Shown: positions 9,020 through 18,720, counted from the stretch's first letter. The stretch is DNA of 64,000 nt from Alphaproteobacteria bacterium (GCA_022827685.1 JAJEIH010000131.1:1-64000); one strand, 5' to 3'. Made by a program: numbers and translations. The notes: generated from the letters alone by a model not told the origin.

Positions 9020-9048
9020 AATATGCTTGTCCGCCTGACAGGATGCAA
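9020..9048 (-). promoter_or_regulatory. candidate promoter with operator dyad for the PIN TA pair
   Basis: On the minus strand a -35-like TTGCAT (9048-9043) and a -10-like CATATT (9025-9020) are 17 bp apart. The spacer is filled exactly by an imperfect dyad, arms CTTGTC (9026-9031) and GACAGG (9037-9042) around 5 bp. The implied start of transcription is within a few bases of the antitoxin ATG at 9012, so the message would be nearly leaderless. This is inference from motif spacing only. Confidence 0.35.
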
Positions 9049-9136
9049 CCGTCGCCCGCTGCCGTCTTCCGCCCGCGCAGCCGCGCGGCTATGGTGGCGG
9101 CGTCGAGCGGGGGCCTGTCCAGGGAATGCTTGCATC

Positions 9137-11140
9137 ATGTTCCGGCGGCTGCTGATCGCCAATCGCGGCGAGATCGCCTGCCGCATCGCCCAGACCGCGA
9201 AGCGCATGGGGCTCCGCATCATCGCCGTGCACTCGGAGGCGGACGCCCGCGCGCGCCATGTTCGGACCGCGGACGAGAGCGTGTGCATCGGCCCGGCGCG
9301 CGCGCAGGCGAGCTATCTCGATATCGACGCGCTGATCGACGCGGCGCGGCGCACCGGTGCGGAGGCGGTGCATCCCGGCTACGGTTTCCTCTCGGAGAAC
9401 GCCGAATTCGCGGAGCGCGTCGCCGCGGCCGGGCTCGTCTTCGTCGGCCCGCCGGCGAAAGCGATCCGGGCCATGGGGTCGAAGAGCGCCGCAAAGAAGA
9501 TTGCAGCCGACGCGCAAGTGCCCCTGGTGCCGGGCTTTCACGAGTCCGACGCGACGCCGGAGCAGCTCGCCGAAGCGGCCGGGGAGATCGGCTATCCGGT
9601 GCTGGTCAAGGCGTCGGCCGGCGGCGGCGGGCGCGGCATGCGCATCGTCGAGCGCGCGGAGGACCTGGCCGGGGCGCTCGCGGCCGCGGAGCGCGAAGCC
9701 GCCGCGGCCTTCGGCGACGGCGCGCTGCTGCTGGAACGCTATATCGCCCGCCCCCGCCATGTCGAAGTGCAGGTGCTGGCCGATGCGCATGGCAAGGTGC
9801 TGCACCTGCTCGACCGGGACTGCTCGATCCAGCGCCGGCACCAGAAAGTGATCGAGGAAGCGCCGGCGCCGGGTCTGCCGGACTCCCTGCGCGCGGAAAT
9901 GGGCGCAGCGGCGGTCAGGCTCGCAAAGGCCATCGGCTATGCAGGCGCAGGCACGGTGGAGTTCCTGGTCGAGAACGACAGCGCCTTCCATTTCATCGAG
10001 ATGAACACCCGCCTCCAGGTGGAGCATCCGGTGACGGAGATGGTGACCGGGCTCGATCTGGTGGAATGGCAGCTTCGCATCGCCGCAGGGGAGCCGCTTG
10101 CGCTCTCCCAGGATGAAATCGCGGCTTCGGGCCATGCCGTCGAAGCGCGGCTCTATGCCGAGGACCCGGCCAGGGGCTTCCTGCCGCAAACCGGGCGGCT
10201 CGCCCATCTCGCCTTTCCCGAGGGCCGGCCGGGCGTCCGTATCGACAGCGGCGTCGAAACGGGCGACGAAATCACGCCTTTCTACGATCCGATGATCGCC
10301 AAGGTCGTCACCTGGGGCGAGGACAGGGAGCGTGCGCGGCTTGCGCTTGCGGACGCACTGGCCGACACGCGCATCGCCGGCCTGGGCACCAACCTTTTCT
10401 TCCTCGAGACGCTGGTTCGCCATCCGGACTTTGCGGACGAAGCCCTTCACACGCATTTCATCGACGAGCACGGCATTGCGGCCGTCGAACCGCCCGCCGG
10501 CGACCCGGACGCCATGCAGGCATTCGCGGCCGTCGCCGTTCTCGAAGACCGGACGCGGCGGCTGAAGGCGCGGCAGGACGCGGCGCCCGACCGCTTCTCG
10601 CCCTGGGGCCGGGCCGACGCCTGGCGGCTCAACAACCGGGGCAGCGACCGGCTGGAGTTCGACCACGGTGGCGAGACCGTGGCGTGCGAGGCCTTCCATA
10701 CCGGCAGCGGCTACCGGCTGCATGACGGCGAGCGCGTTGTTTCTGTCTCCGGCGTGGCGCGCAGCGCAGATGGCGGCCTGACCGCGGAGATCGACGGCCG
10801 GCGGCGGAGCGGGGCCGTGCTCGCCGATGGCAACCGGCTCACGGTGTTCCTCGACGGCACCCGCCGGGACGTCACGCTCATCGAGCCCGGCGCGGCGGCG
10901 ATGAGCGCCGAGGCGGCCGGCGGACGGTTGACCTCCCCCATGCCCGGCACGGTGGTGCGGGTGCTGGTCGAGGCCGGCCAGGCGGTTCGCAAGGACGCAC
11001 CGCTGATCGTGCTTGAGGCGATGAAGATGGAACACACCATCGCCGCGCCGGCCGACGGCACGGTCGAGTCCCTGCCCTTCGCGGTTGGCGACCGGGTGGA
11101 GGAAGGCGTCGAGCTCGTGGGCTTCAGGGCCGCCGCGTGA
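9137..11140 (+). CDS. biotin-dependent acyl-CoA carboxylase alpha subunit (MccA-like)
   Basis: 667-aa biotin carboxylase plus biotin carrier subunit. The N-terminal biotin carboxylase domain (MFRRLLIANRGEIACR, HPGYGFLSENAEF, ATP-grasp glycine loop KASAGGGGRGM, EMNTRLQVEHPVTE) is followed by a middle domain and a C-terminal biotinyl domain with EAMKMEH (biotin lysine Lys630). It carboxylates biotin with ATP and bicarbonate; the CoA substrate is set by the beta subunit. Overall length and domain order fit 3-methylcrotonyl-CoA carboxylase alpha, but geranyl- or other acyl-CoA carboxylases look alike, and no carboxyltransferase beta gene is in the window. Start at ATG 9137 gives the family start; the stop overlaps the pyrF GTG. 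Confidence 0.93.
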   Translation: MFRRLLIANRGEIACRIAQTAKRMGLRIIAVHSEADARARHVRTADESVCIGPARAQASYLDIDALIDAARRTGAEAVHPGYGFLSENAEFAERVAAAGLVFVGPPAKAIRAMGSKSAAKKIAADAQVPLVPGFHESDATPEQLAEAAGEIGYPVLVKASAGGGGRGMRIVERAEDLAGALAAAEREAAAAFGDGALLLERYIARPRHVEVQVLADAHGKVLHLLDRDCSIQRRHQKVIEEAPAPGLPDSLRAEMGAAAVRLAKAIGYAGAGTVEFLVENDSAFHFIEMNTRLQVEHPVTEMVTGLDLVEWQLRIAAGEPLALSQDEIAASGHAVEARLYAEDPARGFLPQTGRLAHLAFPEGRPGVRIDSGVETGDEITPFYDPMIAKVVTWGEDRERARLALADALADTRIAGLGTNLFFLETLVRHPDFADEALHTHFIDEHGIAAVEPPAGDPDAMQAFAAVAVLEDRTRRLKARQDAAPDRFSPWGRADAWRLNNRGSDRLEFDHGGETVACEAFHTGSGYRLHDGERVVSVSGVARSADGGLTAEIDGRRRSGAVLADGNRLTVFLDGTRRDVTLIEPGAAAMSAEAAGGRLTSPMPGTVVRVLVEAGQAVRKDAPLIVLEAMKMEHTIAAPADGTVESLPFAVGDRVEEGVELVGFRAAA

Positions 11141-11829
11141 CCGATCCGCGCGACCGCCTGATCGTCGGCCTCGACACGCCGGACTGCGACAGCGCCCGGC
11201 GGATCGTGGAGCAGATCGGCGGTGCCGCGCGCTTCTACAAGATCGGCCTCGGCCTCTTCTATATCGGCGGCATCGAACTCGCGCGCGAGCTCGTGGCGGA
11301 GGGCTGCAGGCTGTTTCTGGACGCCAAGGCTTACGACATCGACCAGACAGTGGAGAACGCCGCGCGGGGCGCTGCGACACTCGGCGCCCATCTGCTGACG
11401 GTCCACGGAGACCGGCGCATTATGGAGGCCGCCCGCCGCGGCCGGGGCGAGACGGCAACACGCCTGCTCGCCATCACCGTGCTCACCAGCATGGACGAGG
11501 CGAGCATTCGCGATCTTGGCTGGCGCGGCACGGTCGAGGAGCTGGTGCTGGCGCGCGCAGGCCACGCCAGGGCGGCCGGCATGGACGGCGTGGTCGCCTC
11601 GGGCCGGGAGGCCGCCATGCTCCGCGAAGCATTGGGGCCGGACATGCTGATCGTCACCCCCGGAATCCGCCTGCCCGGCTCTTCCGCCGATGACCAGAAG
11701 CGGATCGCGACCCCGCGCGCCGCCATCGCCGCCGGCGCCGACCACCTCGTCGTAGCCCGCGAAATCCTCCGCGCCCCCGACCCCCGCGCCGCCGCGCTCC
11801 GCTTCCAGGAGGAGATCGCCGCGGCATAA
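11137..11829 (+). CDS. pyrF: orotidine 5'-phosphate decarboxylase
   Basis: Decarboxylates OMP to UMP, the final step of de novo pyrimidine synthesis. The 230-aa TIM barrel has YKIG (Lys35), the catalytic Asp-Lys-Asp array in FLDAKAYDI (Asp62, Lys64, Asp67; canonical members read DLKLHDI), a VTPGIR phosphate loop and GADHLVVAREI near the C-terminus. The GTG start shares GTGA with the carboxylase stop, implying coupled translation with an unrelated catabolic subunit; such hitch-hiking is odd, because pyrF is usually unlinked or follows dnaJ/pepN in relatives. pyrC lies 23 kb away. Confidence 0.95.
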   Translation: MTDPRDRLIVGLDTPDCDSARRIVEQIGGAARFYKIGLGLFYIGGIELARELVAEGCRLFLDAKAYDIDQTVENAARGAATLGAHLLTVHGDRRIMEAARRGRGETATRLLAITVLTSMDEASIRDLGWRGTVEELVLARAGHARAAGMDGVVASGREAAMLREALGPDMLIVTPGIRLPGSSADDQKRIATPRAAIAAGADHLVVAREILRAPDPRAAALRFQEEIAAA

Positions 11830-11843
11830 TGCTGAAACCGGCA

Positions 11844-11861
11844 AAGGGCGTGTCCGCCCTT
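11844..11861 (+). terminator. short hairpin after pyrF
   Basis: Arms AAGGGCG and CGCCCTT form a perfect 7-bp stem around the tetraloop TGTC, 14 bp after the pyrF stop. No T-run follows directly, though ATTTT comes about ten bases later, so it is at best a weak intrinsic terminator or a 3'-end-stabilising hairpin. Confidence 0.4.
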
Positions 11862-12333
11862 GCAATGTTCACTAATTTTGAAAAAATTCAGAATATGGAC
11901 TTGAAATAAAAAATTTTATCCTGATATAGGACCGAAGGAAGGAAGCGGCATCCATGGGGCCGCTTCGTTTCGCCGTTCGCGCCGGCGCGAAAAAACCCCT
12001 GAGAAACGCACGGGAGACGTGCGCCCTGAGACTCGCGCGCGCAATCAGGCGCACGAGCCGCGCCGCCGCGAAACGCGCGCCGGCGCGCGCGCAGGCACCC
12101 GCGCAGGATACGCGCAAAACAGGGTCCCGACGACCCGGAGCGAGAGGGAGGCAGGGCATGAACGGAAGGAAACGAAGCAGGAGCGGAAACGAAGCCGATG
12201 CGAAGCATGACGAGGATGAGGAACCCATGCGGAGACGGACGGCAAGGGGTCTTTCGGAACGCCGCCGCCGGGGAAGCGGTTGCGGTTGCCGGCAGCGGGC
12301 CGCATCCTGCCGCCGGGAGGAGGCGCAGGCGTC
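11862..12333. other. gene-free stretch between pyrF and the cysteine hydrolase
   Basis: No convincing gene is visible in these 470 bases. An AT-rich patch (about 11870-11930, unlike anything nearby) is followed by a perfect 16-bp palindrome with half-site TTCGCGCC (11976-11991) that abuts an A-run, then a strongly GC-alternating stretch (12030-12110) and a purine-rich stretch (12135-12210). Open frames here translate to Arg-rich low-complexity peptides with no family likeness. The AT-rich patch could hold a promoter. An unannotated small RNA is possible but not shown. Confidence 0.5.
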
Positions 12334-12921
12334 ATGGACCCGGACCTGAACCTGATCGAGCGGGACTGTTCCTGCCTTCTGGTCATCGACGTGCAGCAGC
12401 ATTTCCTCGACAAGCTGCCGCTCGGCTGGCGCGGCCCGATGGTCGGGCGGATTGCATGGCTGATGCGGGCGGCGGGTGTGCTCGGCGTCCCCGTCGTCGC
12501 CACCGCCGAAGACATGGAGCGCCTTGGCCCACTTGTGCCGGCGCTCGCCCGCTGTCTTCCCGCTAATGCGCCGCCGGTCTTCGACAAGAGGGTCTTCGGG
12601 CTCTGGGGCCAGGCGGACATCCGCGCCGCGCTGGAAGCCCTGGGGCGGGACTGCTTCGTGCTGGCCGGGCTGGAGACGGATGTGTGCGTGGCGCAATCGG
12701 CGCTCGGGCTGCGCGCGGCGGGCTACCGGGTGGCCGTGGTCGCCGACGCCTGCGGCTCCCCGCCGCCGAACCACGAACACGGCCTCCGGCGCCTCGCCGG
12801 CACGGGGACCGTGCTCACCACCGTCAAGGGCGTGTTCTACGAGTGGACGCGGGACGTGGAGACCGCGTCCCGCATACGCGCGGACCTGGGCGCGCCGGAC
12901 CCGCCGGGGCTCACCCTGTAG
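12334..12921 (+). CDS. isochorismatase-family cysteine hydrolase
   Basis: 195-aa hydrolase of the isochorismatase/nicotinamidase superfamily. The Asp-Lys-Cys catalytic triad is visible: Asp19 in VIDVQQHF, Lys85 in FDKRVFGLW and Cys118 in GLETDVCVAQS, preceded by the usual cis-peptide region. The family hydrolyses amides, ureides or N-carbamoyl compounds; the closest group by length is the YcaC-like set of unknown substrate. GGGAGGAGG at 12315-12323 is a strong ribosome site for the ATG at 12334. It stands alone after the long gap and before cysS; a GC-rich palindrome (GCGCTGCAGCGC, 12942-12953) lies just downstream. Confidence 0.88.
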   Translation: MDPDLNLIERDCSCLLVIDVQQHFLDKLPLGWRGPMVGRIAWLMRAAGVLGVPVVATAEDMERLGPLVPALARCLPANAPPVFDKRVFGLWGQADIRAALEALGRDCFVLAGLETDVCVAQSALGLRAAGYRVAVVADACGSPPPNHEHGLRRLAGTGTVLTTVKGVFYEWTRDVETASRIRADLGAPDPPGLTL

Positions 12922-12962
12922 GCGCGTTCCGGCGGCGAGCGGCGCTGCAGCGCGGAGCGCCT

Positions 12963-12989
12963 CATGACAAAACATGACATTCCATGACA
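12963..12989. repeat. three CATGACA heptamers at exact 10-bp spacing
   Basis: CATGACA occurs at 12963, 12973 and 12983, one helical turn apart, between the cysteine hydrolase and cysS. Three perfect heptamers on the same DNA face look like a multi-site operator. The cysS start is 111 bp downstream of the last copy. Confidence 0.55.
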
Positions 12990-13099
12990 GTCCCGGTGCC
13001 CTCCCCCTCCGCGCCCGGCAAGGACATATACGCGGGCGCTCGCTTGCCCTATATCCGCCTGCCGATGACCACCCGCCGAACGGAGCCGGAGACGAAACC

Positions 13100-14458
13100 G
13101 TGACCCTCACCGTCCACAACACGCTGGCGCGCGCCAAGGAGCCCTTCGAGCCGCTCGATCCCGAGCATGTGCGCCTCTATGTGTGCGGGCCGACGGTCTA
13201 TGACCTCGCGCATATCGGCAATGCGCGCCCCGTGGTCGTCTTCGACGTGCTCTACCGCCTGCTGAAACGGCTCTATCCGCGCGTGACCTATGTGCGCAAC
13301 ATCACGGATGTGGACGACAAGATAAACGCCCGCGCGAAGGAGACGGGCGAGGCCATCGAGCGCATCACGGCGCGGACGACCGAGGCCTTCCATGCCGACA
13401 TGGCGGCGCTCGGCGCGCTGGCGCCCGATATCGAGCCGCGCGCCACCGCGCATATCGGCGAAATGATCGAGATGATCGAGAGGCTGATTGCCGACAACCA
13501 CGCCTACGAGGCGGACGGGCATGTGCTGTTCCATGTGCCCTCCATGCCGGATTACGGGCGGCTCTCGCGCCACTCCCGCGAGGAGCTGATCGCGGGCGCG
13601 CGCGTCGATGTGGCGCCCTACAAGCGCGACCCGGCGGACTTCGTGCTCTGGAAGCCGAGCGCCGACGACCTGCCCGGCTGGCCGAGCCCCTGGGGCCGGG
13701 GCCGGCCCGGCTGGCATATCGAATGCTCGGCCATGTCGCGCGCCTATCTGGGCGACGCCTTCGACATTCACGGCGGCGGGGCGGACCTGATCTTCCCGCA
13801 CCATGAGAACGAACTGGCGCAGAGCGTCTGTGCGCACGGCCCGCCCTTCGTGCGCTACTGGATGCATAACGGCTATCTGGTCGTGAAGGGCGACAAGATG
13901 TCGAAATCGCTCGGCAATGTGCTGACGGTGCGCGAACTGCTGGCCGACGCGCCGGGCGAGGCGGTGCGCCTGGCCCTGCTGCAGGCGCATTACCGCGCGC
14001 CGCTCGAATTCGGCCCCGACACGCTGGCGGAGGCGAAGGCCGGCCTCGACAGGCTCTACCGGGCGCTCAGGGATGCGGGCGCGCATGAGCCGGGCGAGCT
14101 CCCGCCGGCCGTGCTGGAGGCGCTGCTGGACGACCTCAACACGCCGGCCGCCATCGCCGCCATGCACGAGGCCGCGACGGCGCTCAACCGGTCGGAGGAT
14201 GCCGGGGAGAAGGCGGCGCTTGCAGGCGCGCTGCTGGGCGCGGGCGAATTGCTGGGCCTGCTCCGCGAGGACCCGACGGCCTGGCTCCACGGCGAAGGCG
14301 ACGACGCGGAGGAGATCGAGGCGCTGGTGGCGGAGCGCGGCGCGGCGCGGCGCTCGCGGGATTTCGCGCGCGCGGACGCGATCCGGGACGGTCTGGCCGC
14401 GCGCGGCATCGCGCTCGAGGACGGGCCGGACGGCACCGCCTGGCGGCGAACGGCCTGA
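13100..14458 (+). CDS. cysS: cysteinyl-tRNA synthetase
   Basis: Charges tRNA-Cys; monomeric class I synthetase, 452 aa. Visible are the Zn ligand in LYVCGPTVYD, the HIGH-equivalent HIGN, GWHIECSAMS and HGGGADLIFPHHENE (remaining Zn ligands and active-site floor), and the KMSKS loop as KGDKMSKSLGN. The C-terminal helical domain and DALR-like end are present. GTG at 13100 with an upstream GGAG gives the normal family start (LTVHNTLARAKEPFEP); the frame is open for another 42 codons upstream but these look non-coding. Possible regulation through the phased heptamers upstream is inference. Confidence 0.96.
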   Translation: MTLTVHNTLARAKEPFEPLDPEHVRLYVCGPTVYDLAHIGNARPVVVFDVLYRLLKRLYPRVTYVRNITDVDDKINARAKETGEAIERITARTTEAFHADMAALGALAPDIEPRATAHIGEMIEMIERLIADNHAYEADGHVLFHVPSMPDYGRLSRHSREELIAGARVDVAPYKRDPADFVLWKPSADDLPGWPSPWGRGRPGWHIECSAMSRAYLGDAFDIHGGGADLIFPHHENELAQSVCAHGPPFVRYWMHNGYLVVKGDKMSKSLGNVLTVRELLADAPGEAVRLALLQAHYRAPLEFGPDTLAEAKAGLDRLYRALRDAGAHEPGELPPAVLEALLDDLNTPAAIAAMHEAATALNRSEDAGEKAALAGALLGAGELLGLLREDPTAWLHGEGDDAEEIEALVAERGAARRSRDFARADAIRDGLAARGIALEDGPDGTAWRRTA

Positions 14459-15436
<978 letters not shown>

Positions 15437-15546
15437 CTGCATTGGCCTGCTTTGGTAGGCTGCACTTTCGCCTCGATGCACCAAGCGATAGGCACGGTGA
15501 TTCTACGAAGTCTCACAGAAATTCCGATCATCAACGGAGGAGGATT

Positions 15547-16218
15547 ATGCGATTTAGACTTCACGACGCCGAGGGCGTCGCGGAAATCGAGGTCCCGGTC
15601 TCCGTCATCGTCATCGCCGGCTGGTCGGGGCGCGACGAGGCGGCGGTGCAGGAGCATATCGACGAGCTGAAGGAGATCGGCGTGGCGCCGCCCTCGCAAA
15701 CGCCGCTCTACTACCGGGTCGGCGCATCGCTCGCGACGCAGGCCGGGCGCATCCAGGTGCTGGGCGAGGGAAGCTCCGGCGAAGCGGAGGCGGTGCTGAT
15801 CGGCTCCGCCCGGCACGGGATGCTGGTGGCCGTCGGCTCCGACCACACGGACCGCGACTTCGAGGCGCAGTCGGTCGCCGTCTCCAAGCAGATGTGCCCG
15901 AAGCCGCTCGGACGCGATGTCTGGCGCTGCACCGATGTCGCCGCGCGCTGGGACAGGCTCCGGCTGGAGAGCGACATGGACGGCGAGCCCTACCAGCGCG
16001 GCACGATGGCGGCGGTCCGGGAGCCCGTGGAGCTCATCGCCGACTATTTCCAAGGCTACAAGACGGTGCCGCCGGAATTCGCCATGTTCCTCGGCACGAT
16101 CCCGGCAATCGGCGGCGTGCGTCCCGGCAGGAGGTTCAGCGCCCGCCTCGCCGACGACGAGACGGGGCGCATGCTCTCGCTCGACTACGAGACGGTGACC
16201 TTGCCCATCGTTTCGTAA
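15547..16218 (+). CDS. DUF2848 family protein (fumarylacetoacetase-like fold)
   Basis: 223-aa protein of the DUF2848 family, which is distantly related to the fumarylacetoacetate hydrolase fold and occurs near amide, hydantoin and aromatic catabolism genes in alpha- and betaproteobacteria. Recognisable segments are VIVIAGWSGRDEAAVQEHI near residues 20-38, GSDHTDRDFE near 98-107 and EFAMFLGTIPAIGG near 178-191. No reaction is established for the family; hydrolysis or decarboxylation of an acylpyruvate-like compound is inference. GGAGGAGG sits ideally before the ATG at 15547. It converges on the CoA-transferase gene with only 12 bp between stop codons. Confidence 0.82.
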   Translation: MRFRLHDAEGVAEIEVPVSVIVIAGWSGRDEAAVQEHIDELKEIGVAPPSQTPLYYRVGASLATQAGRIQVLGEGSSGEAEAVLIGSARHGMLVAVGSDHTDRDFEAQSVAVSKQMCPKPLGRDVWRCTDVAARWDRLRLESDMDGEPYQRGTMAAVREPVELIADYFQGYKTVPPEFAMFLGTIPAIGGVRPGRRFSARLADDETGRMLSLDYETVTLPIVS

Positions 16219-16230
16219 GGCGCAGCCGTC

Positions 16231-17427
16231 TCAGGCGGCGACGCCGTCGGCGCGGAAGCGGGCGATCTCCTCCGCGTCGTAGCCGAAGGCGGCCAGCACC
16301 TCGTCCGTATGCTGGCCGAGCGTCGGCGCGGCGACGGGCGCGGCGGTCGGGGTGGCGGAGAGATGGACCGGCGAGGCGACCGCCTCGAACCGGCCGGCCT
16401 TCGGGTGGTCCACGGGCTGCACCATGCCGCGGGCGCGCACTTCCGGCGCGGCGAGCGCCTCCGAGATGCTCCGGACCGCGCCTGCGGGGACGCCGGCGGC
16501 GCGGAACTTCGCCATCCAGCCGGCGCGGTTGTCGGCGGCGAAGATCCCGGCGAGCAGCGCGCGGTTCGCGTCGCGGTTGGCGAGGCGGGCGGCGTTGTCG
16601 CGGAAATGCGGGTGGTCCACCAGGTCCGGGCGTCCGATCACGTCCCGGCAGAAGCGCTCCCACTGGCGGTCATTGCCGATGACGAGGTAGAGCGGCCCGT
16701 CGGCGGTCTCGGCCAGCCCGAACGGCTCCAGGAACGGGTGGTCGTTGCCGTAGCGGCCGGTGTCCCGGCCGGTGACGAGCGTCACCTGCGCCTGGTTGGC
16801 GAGCGAGGCCACCGCGCCGTCCAGAAGCGCGATGTCGATGGCCTGGCCCTCGCCGGTCCGCTCACGGTGATAGAGCGCGGCAAGAATGCCCTGCAGGGCG
16901 TTGTATCCGCTGAATATGTCGGCATAGGAGATGCCCGTGCGCAGCGGCCCGCCATCCGCCTCGCCGGTAATCGCCATCATGCCGCCCTCGGCCTGCGCCA
17001 CCGGGTCGTAGCCGGCGACTTCCCGCAAGGGGCTCGCATGGCCGTAGCCGGAGATCGAGCAATAGACGAGGCCCGGATTGGCCTTGTGGAGGCTCTCGAA
17101 GTCGAGCCCGAGCCTCGCCATCACGCCGGGACGGAAGTTCTCGACCAGGATATCGGCGCGGGCGGCGATCCGCCGTGCGACCTCCCGGCCTTCCGGCGCG
17201 GCGATATTGAGCGCGAGGCTCTTCTTGTTGCGGTTGGCGAAGACGAAATAGGCGCTCTCGCCGGCCAGCTCCTCGCGCACGTCGAAACGGCGCGTGTCGT
17301 CGCCGCCCTTCGGGTTCTCGATCTTGATGACCTCGGCGCCGAGATCAGCCAGCGCCAGCGTGCACCAGGGGCCGGCGAGCACGCGGGTGAAATCGAGCAC
17401 CGTGACGCCGGCAAGCGGACCGGTCAT
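16231..17427 (-). CDS. CaiB/BaiF (class III) CoA-transferase
   Basis: 398-aa family III CoA-transferase, moving CoA between a donor acyl-CoA and a free acid. The N-terminus (PLAGVTVLDFTRVLAGPW), ENFRPGVMARLG, and GYDPVAQAEGG with the conserved catalytic Asp (Asp141) are intact. Members act on formate/oxalate, carnitine, succinate/mesaconate, bile acids and others; the substrate is not readable. It is the last gene of the minus-strand run ABC importer - enoyl-CoA hydratase - CoA-transferase - CoA-transferase, separated from its paralogue by 35 bp, so a role in activating an imported carboxylic acid is likely. Confidence 0.93.
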   Translation of the reverse strand: MTGPLAGVTVLDFTRVLAGPWCTLALADLGAEVIKIENPKGGDDTRRFDVREELAGESAYFVFANRNKKSLALNIAAPEGREVARRIAARADILVENFRPGVMARLGLDFESLHKANPGLVYCSISGYGHASPLREVAGYDPVAQAEGGMMAITGEADGGPLRTGISYADIFSGYNALQGILAALYHRERTGEGQAIDIALLDGAVASLANQAQVTLVTGRDTGRYGNDHPFLEPFGLAETADGPLYLVIGNDRQWERFCRDVIGRPDLVDHPHFRDNAARLANRDANRALLAGIFAADNRAGWMAKFRAAGVPAGAVRSISEALAAPEVRARGMVQPVDHPKAGRFEAVASPVHLSATPTAAPVAAPTLGQHTDEVLAAFGYDAEEIARFRADGVAA

Positions 17428-17462
17428 GGAATGCCCCCGGTTCTTTTGGGAAATGAGAGGCT

Positions 17463-18674
17463 TCAGATGATCTTGCGTTCGCTGAGACAGGCGAGAGCCG
17501 CCTCGTCATAGCCGAGGCGGCCGAGTATCTCGGCATTGTGCTCGCCGAGCTTCGGCGCGACGCCGATCTGCGCCGGGGTTTCCGAGAACCGCCAGGGCGT
17601 GCCGTGGACCTTCAGCGTCTCGTCGATTTCCGGATAGTGCTTCTCGGCCACATAGCCGTTCGCCAGCACATCGGCATCGTTGGACGCTTCCAACAGCGTG
17701 TTGATCGGCGCGGACACGATATCGGCGGCGCGCAGCAGTTCCACCCAGCGGTCGCGGCTGGCGGTCGCGAACAGTTCGGCGAGCGTGGAGAGGATCAGGT
17801 CCTTCTTCTCTTCCGACACGATCGCCAACCCGAGGTCTTCGGCGCCGCGCTCCTTCAGCACCGCATAGAAGCCGAGCGCTTCCATGGCGCGCTTCCAGTC
17901 CCGGTGGCCGAGCTGGAAGACGAGCGGGCGCCCGTCGATATCATTGAAGCTGGCGGCGATGCCGGGGCGCTCGCGCGTGCCGTTGATCCGGGTGCCGGTG
18001 ATCGGGTTGCGGTTCCGCCACATCGTCGTGGTGAGGGTCCAGCCCATCAGGCGGACAACGCCGGCCACCAGCGAGGTTTCGACCTTCTGGCCGACGCCGG
18101 TCGCCTTCGCGTGATGCAGCGCCGCCAGGAGGCCCCCGAAGGCCAGCAGCGCGCAGGATTCGTCCGCGACCGACACGATGCCGGTCCGCATGGACTCGCC
18201 GGGTCCCGCATAGGCCTCCGTCACGCCGCCGAGCGCCTGCCCGACCGCGTCCGTGCCCGGCAGGTCCGCATGCGGGCCCGCCTGCCCGTAGCCGGATATG
18301 GACACATAGACCAGCGCGGGATTGATCGCCTTCAGCGTCTCGTAGTCGAAGCCGTTCTTCTCGGCGACGCCCGGGCGGAAGTTCTGCCCGAAGACATCGG
18401 CCTCCGCGACCAGCCTGTGCAGGATCGCGCGCCCCTCGTCGGATTTGAGGTTGAGCGTCAGGCTCTTCACGCCCCGGTTGTTGGTCTCGAAGAAGGAGCT
18501 GACGCGGCCCTTGAGCTCGCCGGCCACGCGCGACCCGTCGCCCGTGCCGGGCACTTCGATCTTGATGACCTCGGCGCCCAGGTCGGCCATCAGCATGTAG
18601 GGCACCGTGCCCGCCTGCGCGGTCGAGCAGGCGACGGCCTTGACGCCCGCAAGCGGGCCCGGGCGACCGGTCAT
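17463..18674 (-). CDS. CaiB/BaiF (class III) CoA-transferase, divergent paralogue
   Basis: 403-aa second CoA-transferase of the operon. Family features: DLGAEVIKIEVPGTGD, QNFRPGVAEKNGFD, SISGYGQAGPH and LPGTDAVGQALGG with the conserved Asp142. Its start (LAGVKAVACSTAQAGTVPYMLMA) departs from the usual LDxTRVLAGP motif, unlike the downstream copy, so the two are not recent duplicates and probably differ in substrate or form distinct dimers. Two adjacent family III CoA-transferases are a recurrent arrangement (for example mesaconyl/succinyl transferases). ATG 18674, 46 bp after the enoyl-CoA hydratase stop. Confidence 0.92.
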   Translation of the reverse strand: MTGRPGPLAGVKAVACSTAQAGTVPYMLMADLGAEVIKIEVPGTGDGSRVAGELKGRVSSFFETNNRGVKSLTLNLKSDEGRAILHRLVAEADVFGQNFRPGVAEKNGFDYETLKAINPALVYVSISGYGQAGPHADLPGTDAVGQALGGVTEAYAGPGESMRTGIVSVADESCALLAFGGLLAALHHAKATGVGQKVETSLVAGVVRLMGWTLTTTMWRNRNPITGTRINGTRERPGIAASFNDIDGRPLVFQLGHRDWKRAMEALGFYAVLKERGAEDLGLAIVSEEKKDLILSTLAELFATASRDRWVELLRAADIVSAPINTLLEASNDADVLANGYVAEKHYPEIDETLKVHGTPWRFSETPAQIGVAPKLGEHNAEILGRLGYDEAALACLSERKII

Positions 18675-18720
18675 GGAAGCAGCTCCTTGGGTTGATGTCG
18701 TTCTGGGGGAACCGGGAGGG

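Noticed and set aside
11954-12349. 131-codon Arg/Lys-rich open frame resembling a basic histone-like protein
   Set aside because: The composition simply follows the GC-alternating and purine-rich DNA, there is no repeat motif of histone H1-like proteins, no good ribosome site, and it runs into the cysteine hydrolase start in another frame.
13065-13103. 12-codon leader ORF overlapping the cysS GTG (GTGA)
   Set aside because: No ribosome site, no Cys codons for attenuation and nothing to distinguish it from chance.
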